Shown: positions 35,862-48,326 of the stretch, in pieces
Layout of the letters: each line of letters starts with the position of its first letter
How positions within the stretch are numbered: position 1 is the stretch's first letter
Origin: Trametopsis cervina
Taxonomy: Eukaryota > Basidiomycota > Agaricomycetes > Polyporales > Irpicaceae
Direction: 5' to 3'
Length of the DNA: 64,000 nucleotides
NCBI GenBank assembly: GCA_022385755.1
Contig: MU278354.1
Location: forward strand, 248,001 to 312,000
The notes under the pieces: generated by a model
The model's input: only the letters and a program-made list of their open reading frames with translations
Database searches by the model: none
What the model was told of the DNA's origin: nothing
Program-made: the position numbers and the translations under genes

Positions 35862-38424
35862 TCATTCGATCACCCAGCGTTTTCCTCGCATGTTCTGGGA
35901 GTTGTCACTGGACATGCTCCTCATCGATCCAATACTGTGCTGACTGCTCCCGCTGCCGTGTCTGGACAGCGGGGGATCGCCAACCTTTGTTGCGACGCTC
36001 GGGTCACTGCTGGCAATCGTCCTCTGATCAAATGGCATACCACCTCCCATCTGTGTTTGGTAGAAACGCGGCCCAAGGGTGCGAGGTGCGTTCTGCATAT
36101 GAGCGGGCGGCGGAGCGACGACTTGGGCATATGTGGGAATCGGAATAGAGGTGTCATAGGAGGGGAAATCAATCTTCTCCTCGTCGGATCCCCACTTCTT
36201 GTCAGCGATATAGGAGCTTGAGAACGAGGTGGGGGATGAAGGGGGGTATGCAGGCTCGAAATCATCACCTGGCAGAGGTTGTTGTGCGTTCACTGCAAAA
36301 GAGACGTCAGCGAACAAGATCGGTAGAAGCGTGTTTGGAATGTGCCTACAGTAACGGCTGAGGCCCTTTCCAAAGTTGCACCTGCACACAACGCCGAGTA
36401 CAAACGTTGCGAGGGCGAGAACCACAGAAGCAGTAGCCATGAGGCTGAAGAACCGCCATTCTACGAACGTCCACCGGAAGGTACGCGCGAGGAACATGCT
36501 GGACCAGCCTATGAGATATGCGAACGAGAGCACGAGGAACATGATCATGGGGACTTTGTGCTCTCTGCGCACTGAGATCCAGCCAATGGCAAGCCAGGGT
36601 AGCATAAGCTAGAATGGACGTTAGCACAACCGGGAAGAAGGATATTGACATAGCAGACATACAACAAGCACAGCGACCGCCGTCCCTTTGAATACTGGCG
36701 CCTCGTGCGTCAGATGGCCGATATCACCGTTGTAAATCTGGTCAACCCAAAGAGCGACAGCGACAACAACGAAGAAGGCCGACAGCTGAATGACGATCGA
36801 GAATATCAGGATGATGCGGTATGCATGGCTCATTGTGAGCGATGCGCCGATGCGCTTGAATGTTTGCCATCCAAATGACTATGAGTGCATGCGTGAGCTC
36901 TCGGATCATCGAAACAAGTAGAAAAGGACAGACCTTCATCAACTTCCAAGACAATACCGCAGAGATAAGGAGAGCAAGAACGTTCAGTGCTAGCGTCGGA
37001 ATCTCGAACTGCGCACGCGCGGTCCAGTACTTCGGAAGCAGGTTGACACCACATGCACCACGAGTGGTCAGGCGAGTGAAGTCTGTGTGGAATTGTTGTG
37101 TGTTGACGAGTTGGAATGCCGACCAACCTGTGGCCAGGCAGTGCGTCAAGAACGAAGCCACGCTGTTTCGTCAGACTCAGTCAGAAAGGTAAGCTCAACA
37201 CGAAAGCAGCTCAAGGACGTACATATGCGGCGGAGACTCGTTCAACAATGCCACCAAACTCATGCCCAACACCCAAAATGAGAATCCTATAAACACGATG
37301 TCTTCACGCTTGGTGTTATCCACCCTGGTCAGCGGCCAATTCAGCGCAACTAGACAGCTATTGGGAAGCGTAATTTCTTCATTAGGACTTCCAGGGAGGC
37401 CGACGATTTGTACCTCCTTGGTACCGTTGACGGCAATAGCTGACAATATGTGTGGGCTATCAAGTAGGTCACGCTGCAGGGTGACAAGGTAAGTATCAGG
37501 TCAGAGTCATCCCGTTCGACGTGCTTGTACGTGCCTTCACATGATTGTCCTCATCATCCTCATCCTCGTCGTCATCATCATGCCCTGCGCTAGTGGATGT
37601 CGGGCTTGACTTGACTGTAATGGTGACAGTGATAGGCTCAAACTTGCTTACGGTCTCGAGGGCTTCGGAATCGAGGGTAGCTGTTGCTGTGACAGTTCGA
37701 GTCGTGGAGGGTGACACAGAAGATTTTACTGACGAAGATGAGGAAGCCGATAACGATGACGAGACAGAACGGCTAGAGACGGCGGACGACGTGCTGGCAG
37801 ATGCAGACGGTGTGACGGAGGTCGAGATGAGCACACCAGTTGTGCGAGACAGCGAGGCAGAAGACGAAACAGAAGAGCTGGAGGATGATGCGGACGAGAC
37901 AGAAACCACAGTTGACAAGGGAGCAGAGATGCTGGAAGTCGAAGACTGTGCATTGGTTGCGTTCACAGGATATGCCACGATATGGGGGTCGACGTTATCC
38001 TGAGCAGATTTCGCCTGGTTCGCGGACTGTGTGCCGTCCCATATCACCTGGCATTGACTTGCATCCATGGTGTTGGGCACTGATGTACACCAACGTAACT
38101 CATTGCCCTCCAGGACAGTGAAACCTGTCTGAGAAACATTGCCCTGGACAATCAAGCTATCGAGGAAGTTCGCTGCATTCTCGTTGATTCTGAATGCTCC
38201 GACTTGGAACACGACTTGGATGAGACAGTGGAGGATGGAGAAAACGAAGTAGAATATCGTCAATTTAGAGAAGGTAATGCGGTCTGCCTATAGATAGCCG
38301 AAACGTCGACGTGAGTATGTGGTGACGTCCGCAAAATATGCCAAGGATGCAATGCAATAATGCTCACAAACAGCTTTAGTTTAGCAGGTACAGGCACGTA
38401 GTTCCAGACATTTTTCAAACGCAT
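35862..38424 (-). CDS. uncharacterised protein with about eight membrane segments
   Basis: I do not recognise the family. The start at 38424 gives MRLKNVWNYVPVPAKLKLF. After an intron comes one membrane segment (TIFYFVFSILHCLIQVVF). A large presumably lumenal or extracellular domain follows: GFTVLEGNELRWCTSVP and CQVIWDG with two cysteines, then a long Ser/Thr tract (37640-37930) and an acidic run (HDDDDEDEDDED, about 37570). Seven further hydrophobic segments follow, at about 37300, 37120, 36970, 36800, 36690/36590, 36520 and 36420. The cytosolic-looking tail is rich in Pro/Ser and contains PTYAQV and SMRSMSSDNSQN, with the stop at 35862. The layout of one N-terminal anchor, an ectodomain and seven segments recalls a receptor-like protein. 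That is inference only. At least six introns. Confidence 0.75.
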
Positions 38425-38983
38425 AACGAGCTGGGGAGCGCAAGATCATGTTAGATTGTTTCTACCGAGGAGCAATATAGAAAACTCGCTTGTTTGAAGA
38501 CAGTCAACGACTTTTGCCAAGACCCACTTGGGGGTTACTCCGCCGAGAAATGAAAGACAATATCTAGAGACTGGCCAGTGAAGGTCAATCGTGTAGTGAG
38601 GAATAATTCACGGTCCAGCCGAACAGGAACCACCGCTAGCCAAAAGAGCGTGTGGGCTAAAAGAGAGGAAGGGAAAGAGATGAAGGATGAGAGGAAAGCC
38701 GAGGACAGTTAGGTCGTCGCCTGGGCCGCGGTGGAGGTTGGTGAGGCATTTGATGGAAGCGCGTCGCCAACGCAATGGGTCAACACATCTCATCTTATCT
38801 GGCGTTCCAGCCAAGTTCCAGCCAATCCCTGCAGCTCGGTCTACATGATATAAATAATATCTCCCCTAACGATGCGTGACAGATGCGGATGTCCGTGTAC
38901 ACACAACAATTCATATGTTCTACATGTTACATTCCGTCTAGTATTACTGTAAGGCTAGGGCTACACTTGCATTGTCATGAAAA
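38425..38983. other. spacer between TFIIIC subunit gene and membrane-protein gene
   Basis: Both genes run on the minus strand, so this is the promoter of the membrane-protein gene plus the 3' region of the TFIIIC gene. Short frames only. TATATAAATAATAT near 38848 is AT-rich. Nothing else supported. Confidence 0.4.
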
Positions 38984-41900
38984 CTACATATGGAACCACC
39001 TCCGTTCACCAACGAACCAGAACGCTGCCTTCTCCTCCAGGTTATCCTCTGGACTGCCGGTGACGAAACGATTTCCGCTGCGCTTGACACGGAGCTGTTG
39101 TCGATCACGCAGAAACCGCAACACGTCATGAAGCTCAGCCCGGTCGTACACAGTTCGGAGGCGCCATCGCAATTCCGCCTAAGCCTGAATCAACACAGCA
39201 CTGTGATACGAACAGATCGGTGCTCACCTGGCTAATGCCCGGACGGAAGACAACAACACCCATGACGGCACGACATGCCGCTTCCCATACTTCATGTAGT
39301 ATTCGTCCATTGACATCAAGCCATCTGCGAGGGAACACTCTGACCAACGGTTCAACTAGAGCCGGTGCTACAGTACTCTGCGATGCTTCGGTCGGAGATG
39401 CAGGAAGAGCAGTTTCGTGAGACGGCGGGATGACAACAGTCCAATAGCTCAAGAAGTGTGCTGATACGAGAACCACCTCTTTGTAGCCTGTCCAGAATGC
39501 CAGTTTACTGGTGACAAGGCTATCCACAGCTTTTTCCAGAAACAAGCGGCTTGGCACATCGGTTTCAAAGTTCTGCGTGAAATATCAGTTCACCTAATTC
39601 ACCGCAGCCACATTCCCACTTCGAATTTGTTACTTACTTGGAGCGCCTGTTTTGTTATCCCCGACTTTCCAGCATCGAACAACCTGCTCCAAACCGTTCG
39701 CAACGTCTGATCATGTTCCGCGAACTTGGACGTTTTGACGTCGAGACATGTTTTGCAGTCAACAATTACATCCATACCGGTATCTTCACTAGCTACCGTG
39801 TCTGGCAATGCGTGTCGGCAAACTGCTCGGTCTTCCCCGAGGGTCTGTCCATGGCCGCTTAGGCTGGGAGATATTGGCACTGCGCTTTCTGGCCCGCTGA
39901 AATCTTGGTTTGGAGCCAGTGATGCGGGTTGATCAGCTATATCCGGAACAGCGTGCGAAGGGAAGTGTGAAGAGCCTGGTAATGCAGCCGTGTCCGGGTC
40001 GACAATCGCTGCAGAGTCGATAGGGGCCGTTGTACCGCTGCTGCGACTTCCGGCAGGGAGACGAGACCGAAGTTGGATGGAAGTCTCGATGTCGTCGTCA
40101 TCTGCGATGGGGGCGAGTGATGAGCATATGACATATATGAGTTATCGCTCAAAGTTGATGGCGTAGAATATAAGTGACTTGTGAAATATAGGTTTCGGAG
40201 ATATGTATCGATGGAGGACTGCGGATGATAAAGAGTAAAGATTTAGGAAACTCACCAGCCTTCTTGCTATTCCAGTCTATCTTTGCTCTAACAGCTTGTG
40301 GACCACTCGTGTCAATTTTGATTTCGAGCTTTCCTTCTGACACTAGCTCTGCGAGAGCCGCAGCGTCTCCATCGGTAACCAGTAGCGGCCACTCTCTCCA
40401 CATCAGTGGATCGTCTCGCTGAGATGATGCCAGTGCGTCTACAAAGGTGGACGCATCCTGGAAGAGCTCTGGTGCAACAGGACCACCGATAGCGTTCTGA
40501 TTGCTGGAACATGAAATCCTGAGTTATGAATGAATTCGAGTTCTGCAGGCATGTCACGCACCCATCCGATATCTTGAGTGTTCGTCCGGGTTTTCTCTTC
40601 TTCGGATCCTTTACGAGCTTAGAGATTACACCATGCTGCAGCATCTCCTTCACGGCCATCTCTACCCCTTCCTCTCCCGCGCTCTTCAAGAGGTCTGAGG
40701 CGCGAGCGGCATTGTGGTCCTCATTCGAAGTCCCTAGCATCATCTTCACAGCTGCATCTGCGACGTAAGCTCTCTCAGAGGGGTAAGACCATGTTGGGGG
40801 AATAGGTGTGGAGGTGACAGTTGAAGAGACAGGAAGAACAAATGCATGTTGTACGAATAGTTTTTCACGGCCTTCTTCGGCAGCACCGTTCCACATAAAG
40901 TCGTAGGTGGGGGTGGTCACCGGTTTCTCCACAACTTCGAACGCGGATAAGAGGGCGGAGACAGTTGATGGCAGGGCCACTGAGGGCTGCTGATGTTGAG
41001 TTTCGAGGAAACCAACTCTCCTAAGGTCGCTTTTAGCCGTTCTCAATGGTCAATGCACGAGTGAAGGTACCCACAGTGCATTCTTGTCGACGTGCTGCCT
41101 CAAAAAGTTGATATGGGCTATAATATCGAAGTTGGACACACTAGTGGGGTCTTCGTCCGGCAATGCAGCAGTCCCTTGATGCTTTGTCCACAGGTCAAAC
41201 CACTTATCCTCCAACCGCTTGAAGTAGGTTTCCGCACCAGGTTGCTCGCGTAATTGGGTAATACGCTGGCGGACAGAATTGCGAGGGACAGCGGGGAACA
41301 CCTTCTCGAGCCCTGACCAATCGATACGTTTTCCATCCCGAGCACGGGCCTTGATCACAGCACAGGCATCTTTGGCGAGTTCTTCGTAATCTTTGTTCCA
41401 CGTGAATCGGTGGCGCCGGCGGGGCACCTTGCTCGTGCCTGCGTTACCTGTACCAGGAAATGAACAATGCATACCAGAAGGAAAGTAGCTCGACTGACTC
41501 TCTTTCTCTTTGCCCTTTTTCTTCGTTAGTGCTTCCTTCTTGGCTATTGCGGGACCCTGCAAGGCTATGAGTTCCTCGACGGTCTTCTCATTTGCGCTGC
41601 CTGCCACGACCGGAGGGGCAGGTGGATGAGGCTGAAAGTTCGCCAACAGAGGTTGTCTATTCGCGTTGGCCCTCTTCGCCGGGATTTTACTCTCTTCGAT
41701 AGCAGTAGCAATATCTGCCTCCAACTTTTGGAGATCCGTAGTACCTGCTCCCTGCAAGAATCGGCTGCGCAGAGTTTTCAGTCGAGTAAGAACCGCTGCA
41801 GTGAGGGGCGTTGAATGAATGCGTGCAACCATTTCATCCCAATCCCGCTCTCTCTGCGCACGTGCTTCAGCAGCCTTCTGGGCGATGCTTGCTCGGTCCT

Positions 41901-44900
41901 TGGCCGTGTTGCGTTTCGAGTCTTCAGCCGCACGGGCCTTCTTGCGTATCTTCTCGATCTCATGCAATATCCGACTGCGTTCCTGTTCGTAAAAGCGTAT
42001 TACATCATCCCGAGGGGCACTGATGGCTTCAGCCAATCTGGATATGCGTAGTTCGCTGGTGTCAATGTCTTGTAGAGGCGTTGTACCAGTTCGGGTGTCA
42101 ACGAACTGTTTCAAGACTTGTATTTGGCGGTCACTGAAGACATAAGATGCCTTCCACTGTCTTGAGCGGCGTAGCAGCTTGGCAAGCTTTATTGGAATGT
42201 TGGCAGGAACGGCAGCAGGGCGCAAAGCACCTTTCTCCATTTCCTCGACTAGCCGTTCAGCGTGCGTCGCATTGATGCACGCTCGTTGTAGATCGCTCCA
42301 GAAAACGACAGCATCAGCCTGAGACTGGATAGATGCATGCTTCCAAAATGGCGGCGATGTATCGTCTATTTCCCAGAGCTGAATAGGGACGCTTGTGTTG
42401 AACCGCCAATGTTGTGGGGATTGCAGTGTAGCAGTACCATCGCATACGGTGGCAGCGAAGGCGGTTGGGTGATCTCCATTAGGTGCACATCGTATCCACG
42501 GTCGCTCTGAGTCTGACGGTAGTAGAGGAGTGATAAGATGGAGGTCTTGCAGAGTCACGAGAGAGTTGAGAAGGCGTGTACGCGATCTTGTTTTGCCCAG
42601 TTCCAGAGCGTCGGCGAGAGCAATGGAAACCTTGCTGAGGGGCGTTGCCCTTCCCTCAGGGGTCGATAAGAGTTCCTTGAGCTCGTCATTCGGTGCTTGA
42701 CAGGATACGATAGCGCAATACGTCGATATCGGGAGGTCTTGATAGAAGTATGATAGATGAAGTACCCTTTGATCGAAGGATACGATATGCTCATTTGTGT
42801 TTTCGTCGAAAACGGACATAACGTGCAGGTGAAGCTCTTTCACCCGCGCGATTTTGCCAGGTATGAAACCATAGAGCTGCTGGATCGCCTGCTGGTCCGC
42901 CAGAAGGTTCTCCCTCACAAGGGCAAGGTCCACGCCGTCGAGCTCTCCAAGATGTTGGTGTCCATTGGCCGTTGCCTGGTCTGCGAACATAACTGAGGCT
43001 CGAGGCTTAACAACCTTAGCAGACTTCGAACCACCGTACTCCACGGACGTCTCCAAAGTCTTAAAATTGGCAGGCTGAGAGAACGGGAATGGTACTGTGT
43101 GGCTGAGCCCGCCCAAGAATGAGGTCAGGAGTTCTGGCGAGATATCAGTAAGGTATGCAACCTTGATCGGCCGGTTGTGCACTGAGGTAGTGATAACCCT
43201 CAGCTTTTCCTGATCTTGAAGAGCTTTCAGTATGGCATCCATCGTCTTTTTATCAATACGAGATCCCTGGCGGTTGTCGCTGACGGCCTCTCCAGCGCTC
43301 GACATTCTTTCGAGCAGAGCAGTGTGCGCTTCATAAAACTCTTTAGTGCTGACGTTTGCAATTCCTCCGAGCTCTGTGATCAGGCGTAGAATCTCCTTCT
43401 CGCGTCGCGAGTAGGAAAGATTTGTGCGTCCACGGTAGCTAGTATGGGGCGTTTCCGTATGGATACGCTTTGCGGAAGGCTGAGGGGGAGGCGTGCCAGG
43501 CGCTGGACGTTTGTTCTGACCAGGCGGGACGCCAGTGGTCGCAGCAGTAGACGGATGGGGCCCGAGATCTGAGGGCTAAAGAGATATTAGAGCATTCAAG
43601 GATATAAACTTCCACAGACCATACCTCTACCTGCGAAGGTGCAGCAGCGTTATGGGTAACTTGGCTGTCATCGTCTTTGGCTGGCTGATCTCCTGAGACC
43701 GACTCTTGGCTGCCGGGCTGGGTGACGATTGGCAAGCCCGGTAAGGGTGCAGAAGCTACTTCGGACGTGTCTTCCACAACCGCAGGAGCGACAACATTGG
43801 GCGCCGGAACTGGGTGTGTCTGCACCTCATTCTGAGCTGCATTGGAGCTTAAGTCAGCGATGGACGGATCGTCCGGTGCAGCGCTCGTAGCTTGAGGCTC
43901 CAAGTTGTCTTGCACGGGGACCGTAGCAGATTCGTCGGCAGGTTTTTTCTTCGAAGGCCGGCCTCGCTTCTTCGGGGTAGGATTGTCATCTACAGTGCTT
44001 TTACGAGGACGGCCACGCTTCTTCGCAGTCGTTGGAGGGTCAACATTCGGTGCTACCTCTGGACGAATGGGCGTTGTTGGTACTGTTTCTTCTGCAACAG
44101 CAGGAGTAGCGGCCTCTGGTGGTGGCGCCCGTACCTTCGGCGGCCTGCCGCGCTTCTTCTTCAGGGGAGGGGGAGCCATGGATGGGGAACTTTCAGCTGA
44201 ACCTCCAACGACTTCCGTCTCATCCTCATCTCGCTTCCTCTTCTTACCACGGGCAGTTGCCTTCGGTGTAGTTACAGCTTTCTCCGCCTGCTTTCCTTGC
44301 TTCTTCTTGCCCTTCGCCTTTACTCGCCCGCCCACTCGATAGTCATCCACGAACTTCTCCAGTTCTTCTTCATTTTCGTAGAACTGATCGTCTTCCACCA
44401 CCATGAATCCTCCGATATCCCCGAAGAAGCCCACAGGGTATGGTGCCTCTAGCTCTTCTCGCTCGATGACCTTCTGGTAGTTATAAGATGTGAAATACTT
44501 GTACCGGTGTTCCCTGCCGTAGGTTTCTGCGAGCTGCACAATGCCGAGATCGCGAAGGTGAGGTGGTAATGGCGTTTCCTTCAATCGGTTCAGCTGGTGG
44601 TCCATGGTACGCCTATCGAAGGAACACAATGCTTGTGAGAGTTCCTATGAATAGATTGTGAGCACTCTTGGCAATGTTAGCCACGCAACGGATACCTACG
44701 TTCAATGTGGTGCCTTCAGTGCCCGCCTGCTCGATAAGATCTATCAATTGTTTGTGGAAAGTAACATTCGCTTTAAGAGGCGGGAGAGCCTCGTCATCTG
44801 ATGACACCAGTCAGTCCACGTAATGTGATCGCTACTTCACGCGACATACCGTCGAGAATCTCAATGGCGTCGGGAGGTTGCTCTGCCTGAGGCTGCTCGT

Positions 44901-46323
44901 TGGGATGAAGCAGTCTTATGCAAGGCACTAGCCTGCCATCAGGCTTTGGAACGTGAACTTTGTCAATAAAGCCTTGCGCGATCAACTCGCGGAGTCTTGT
45001 CTGGAAGAATCGTCTGTCGGTCTTGACGGGGTTCAAAAATCCCTAAGTGAAATCGAACGTTTTAACTACAGCAAACGGTACGTCAGTCATGTGCACATAC
45101 GATGGTTGGCAGCAGGTTTTGCGCGCTGTGCATATAATGAGGGGAGTTGCGCAGCAGTTTCTCAACTCTATCCTTGACGATAGCCAAGCTTGACAGATGC
45201 CGACTGTCGATGGGGTCAAACTGAATCTGCACTATGGTGGAACTTGGGCCTGAGGCTGCGTCGTCCATGTCGTCCATGTCCATATCTCCATCGTCTTCTT
45301 CCTCCTTCTTGACCATTAGTTGGCGTAGTTTGCCTTCTTCGGCAAGGACACCTTTCCATATTTCGCTACGCTCGAAGAAATACTTGTGGATGCAGAAGTT
45401 GGCGCCAACCCCCGATTTCTTGCGTTTCTCGCTGTCATATTGAGGAAGTGAGCGTGCATAGCCAGTAATGTAAAGACGGCACGCATACATGAGATTAAGC
45501 TCGACGAGCTTATCGATGAGGTAATGACAGGTCTTTGCGTCATATCCTGTTTTCTTGCTCAAATCGACAGCACTGAGGCCTGCTTCTCGCCCTCGGGAAA
45601 TCAACTGAAGGGTTGTGTACACCATCGGCGTTAATTTCGAGGACTGAAGATGATGAGCATAAGTCCACGGTCTTCAATATTCAGCTACGTTGGTTAACCT
45701 TAATATGAGAGCCAGTTATGGCGACAAGAGACCTCTCAGGATCCACTGCAACCCTGAGCTTATCGCCGCACTGTTTCTTCAAATCCTCCAGAGACTTGGC
45801 GGCCGCGTCTTCGATGACCTCCAATCTCCCGACCGCGTCCGGATGGTCATCTTCATTCCCAGCTGCCTTCTTCTTACCCTTCGTCGCAGGCGTGCCTTTG
45901 CTCGGCTGAGGAGCGATGTAGACTTCAGGAGCACCGTCTGGAGCAATGCCTACACGTATTTCAGGGTGTTGCACAATGAGTGACCATACGAATATGTAGT
46001 ATGCAGCATCGACGGTCTGCTGCGCGCCGCTGTGAGCGTAGAACTCGGAGATAAAATCCTGCAAGCGGTTTGTATCGCATCCTAGAAAACATGCACGTCA
46101 AACGAAGTAGAAGTTAGCAGAGGTAAGACGGGGCGTAAGAAGTCGAAAAATAAATTTGGGCGGGGAAGGACAAAAGACTCGAGTGGGAGTCGAACCCCTG
46201 AGCCTCCGCCGCGAACGTAATTGCACGCAGAAAAAGCAGCGCGTCTGTCATATGAGCGAGACACTCACCAAGGTCACCTTCGAACGCGAGTTCGCGTATG
46301 CAGTGGTGTATTAATTCGTCCAT
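38984..46323 (-). CDS. TFC3: TFIIIC B-block-binding subunit (Tfc3/tau138 type)
   Basis: Largest subunit of RNA polymerase III factor TFIIIC, which contacts the B box of tRNA genes. I join all minus-strand exons from 46323 to 38984 as one gene of about 2,000 codons. It opens MDELIHHCIRELAFEGDLG, and a 187-nt first intron (46082-46268) leads to CDTNRLQDFISEFYAHSG. The B-block-binding winged helix gives TLQLISRGREAGLSAVDLSK and KTGYDAKTCHYLIDKLVEL (about 45590). A second winged helix, REKEILRLITELGGIANVST, is at about 43400. Three AT-hook cores (KKRGRPPK, KKRGRPRK, KKRGRPSK) lie at 43950-44160. The basic domain RRHRFTWNKDYEELAKDACAV is at about 41400. The end, ELRWRLRTVYDRAELHDVLR, is typical of the family C-terminus. 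No stop interrupts the frame. The alternative of two adjacent genes is less likely because the frame runs on before 43305. Confidence 0.87.
46176..46262 (-). other. tRNA-like element with A-box-like and perfect B-box sequences
   Basis: An 87-nt stretch inside the first intron of the TFIIIC gene, on the same strand. It has a perfect B box, GGTTCGACTCC (46186-46196), and an A-box-like TCGCTCATATGA near its 5' end. Its ends GTCTCGC and TCGAGTC pair at five of seven positions, and a T4 run follows directly (46172-46175), as in a polymerase III terminator. The length equals that of a type II (Leu/Ser) tRNA. However, the T stem has only three pairs and I cannot draw a regular D arm or 7-nt anticodon loop. 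A decayed tRNA or tRNA-derived element fits best. Chance resemblance is not excluded. Confidence 0.4.
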
Positions 46324-46956
46324 GGTGATGTCAAAGACGGGAGACAGAACAAGCTGAACAAGCTATACCCCACAGGGTAGACGTTCTAAGCTGAGCTCCG
46401 TGCAGCGACGCGAATCTCCGAGATAAAACTATGAGTTGAGGAGAAATAGTAATCAGCTCGTTGGCTAGAATGACGGCAGGATGGAGGGAATGCTAAAAGG
46501 GCGCGATGCGCTTCGTCGTCGACGCTGGGACAGCTCGGCCACCGACACTTCCCAGGCGTGAGAAAAGGTTCGGCAGTCACCGCATCTGTTACTGAGCGCT
46601 GCACATTATGGAAGACGACCTGTAACCTCAACAAAAAAACAAGCATACCTGTCACATCGTAGCATAATACTTCAGAAATGTCTGTGGAAGACCTGAGTGG
46701 TACATTAACATGATTGCGTCATAAGACTGGGGTGTAAAACAAGAGTAGCAACGCAAATGACCCGAAAGGAGAACCATGCGGGGTATGATGTGAGGTAGTA
46801 AGTACAGATGTTCCAGAGGATAATGTAGGGGGGACGTCAAACAGACGTTTTTAGTTCTTCTATGATGTGAATATATCGTAAAGTCTAATGCGTTGCGATG
46901 AAATCGACCGAGGAAAAGAAACAGGTAAAGCTCGAAACAGACAGTGGTCAATTTGA
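46324..46956. other. spacer between Ups2-type gene and TFIIIC gene
   Basis: Promoter region of the TFIIIC gene and 3' region of the Ups2-type gene. Only short frames without motifs. No second tRNA-like element or repeat seen. Confidence 0.4.
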
Positions 46957-47604
46957 CTACTGTGCAATCTGCTGCTGCTTCGCCTCCCAAAGATTCCTCA
47001 GCACATCGGAGAAACCGATTTTGCCCAGCTGAGCGTTCTGCTCAAACCGCTGAACTAGCCACCCTTCGAGCTTGTCTGCCGCACTCCTCCACAGCGTCAC
47101 CCGAGCTTGAATTTCTGCTGTCTGTGTGAACATTGTCCGGTTATTGGGTGCTGGGGAGTAGCGGATGTTCTCGTAACATGTAGCGAATTGTGACAGAGAC
47201 AGGTTGACAGATGTTATAGTGGTTGTTTGTGTGGCCGGGTCGACGAATGATATTTCTCTAACAAAGGCATCCTCTGAACCACCAAATAGCTATTGGGACG
47301 TATTAACTCGGATAGAGCAGAAGGCAAGCGTAGAACGGACCTTGACGATCCATATCGGCGCCTTCTGTTTGCACCCAAGGACTCGCTCTGTGCGAATTAT
47401 ACCCGTCTGAGGGTCCACCGAGCGGTCCAAAACATCTACTGTGACCACATGGCTGCATTGTGGGTTGGGATACTTATGCCACATGCCGATTACGACGTGC
47501 GACCATGGGTGTCTGTGAGGGCGCAAAAACGAGTCAGAAAACTCTACCATGACGACAAATCAGGAGACTCACTCGTAGTTAAACATTTGAGAGAAGTAAT
47601 GCAT
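46957..47604 (-). CDS. PRELI/MSF1-domain protein, Ups2/slowmo (PRELID3) type
   Basis: Mitochondrial intermembrane-space lipid-transfer protein; the Ups2 branch moves phosphatidylserine for PE synthesis with Mdm35. The start at 47604 gives MHYFSQMFNYE. A 58-nt intron follows, then HPWSHVVIGMWHKYPNPQCS with the family KYPNP motif and the branch-typical VVTVDVLDRSVDPQTGIIRT and ERVLGCKQKAPIWIVK. After the second intron (about 47290-47341) come LFGGSEDAFVREISFVDP, FATCYENIRYSPAPNNRTMF and RVTLWRSAADKLEGWLVQRF, ending NLWEAKQQQIAQ with a stop at 46957. The family length of about 180 residues is matched. VDVLDRxxDP separates it clearly from the Ups1-type gene at 24954-25745. Its promoter lies next to the inverted-repeat element. 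Confidence 0.9.
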
Positions 47605-47930
47605 GATAGTCGTGAGTGAGGTGCGTCGAAGAAAAGAGCAGAGAGATAGAAGTATAAGTTAGGTCTGAAAATGGGGCCCCGGGGAGTTTTGAGGAGAGAT
47701 GAGGTCGCTCGGGGAAGAAGGCTGAAGAGCATCGCACACGACCGGCGCGCCCAAGGCACAGCGGAGTTTCGAACGCCGAGCTTGTGGAGCCAATCAGCTG
47801 GTCTCCGTTTCCACCCGACCTGCTCCGCACCAACTGCTCCCCTCCTTCCTCTCAACAGCCAGTCATAACGCAGCTCTAATTCCAGCGTTCTATCACCGGA
47901 AGACTTGCACACTACACTCAGAGCTCTTAA
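47605..47930. promoter_or_regulatory. upstream region of the Ups2-type gene
   Basis: A 326-bp stretch between the ATG of the Ups2-type gene and the left inverted repeat. Its minus strand includes a pyrimidine-rich leader just upstream of the ATG. No gene is supported. Confidence 0.4.
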
Positions 47931-47960
47931 ATACTGTAGTGGAGTGAACGGTACAAACCG
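47931..47960 (+). repeat. left terminal inverted repeat
   Basis: This 30-bp arm is an exact inverse match to 48327-48356. It begins AATACTGTAG and ends ACAAACC. Confidence 0.9.
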
Positions 47961-48326
47961 TAACGCATAACGCGCCACTGAAATGGTATGTAACTTTGTA
48001 TACTGCGTAACGCGTAACGTGCCCGCGGTTTGTAGTGTGCATGTCAGAGGCCATTTACGAGAGGCCGCGGTCCCAGTCCACAAACCGTCAGGCTGCGCGA
48101 AAGACTGTGAAGGACAATGGGCGGCCAGTGACTGACAGAGGGGATGGGCCACAGAGATGATGTGCACTGGTCGATGTGTACAAACTGTAAATACCATGGC
48201 CGTAGACAACAATAACACTGCTATCATGCCTACTGCAGCGGGTTTGGAAAATGGCCACATATAACGCGTAACATGGGCCAGGTTTGTAACACGCGGGACA
48301 AGCGCAACCGTAACGCGCCTACGCTG

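Noticed and set aside
37545..38003. Acidic plus-strand frame (Ser then Glu/Asp runs)
   Set aside because: Mirror image of the Ser/Thr tract of the minus-strand membrane protein; low-complexity shadow.
43905..44342. Gly/Phe-rich plus-strand frame
   Set aside because: Antisense of the Lys/Pro-rich AT-hook linker of the TFIIIC gene.
47544..48260. 238-codon minus-strand open frame
   Set aside because: It runs through the Ups2-type start exon in another frame, the promoter and the inverted-repeat element; no motif, biased composition.
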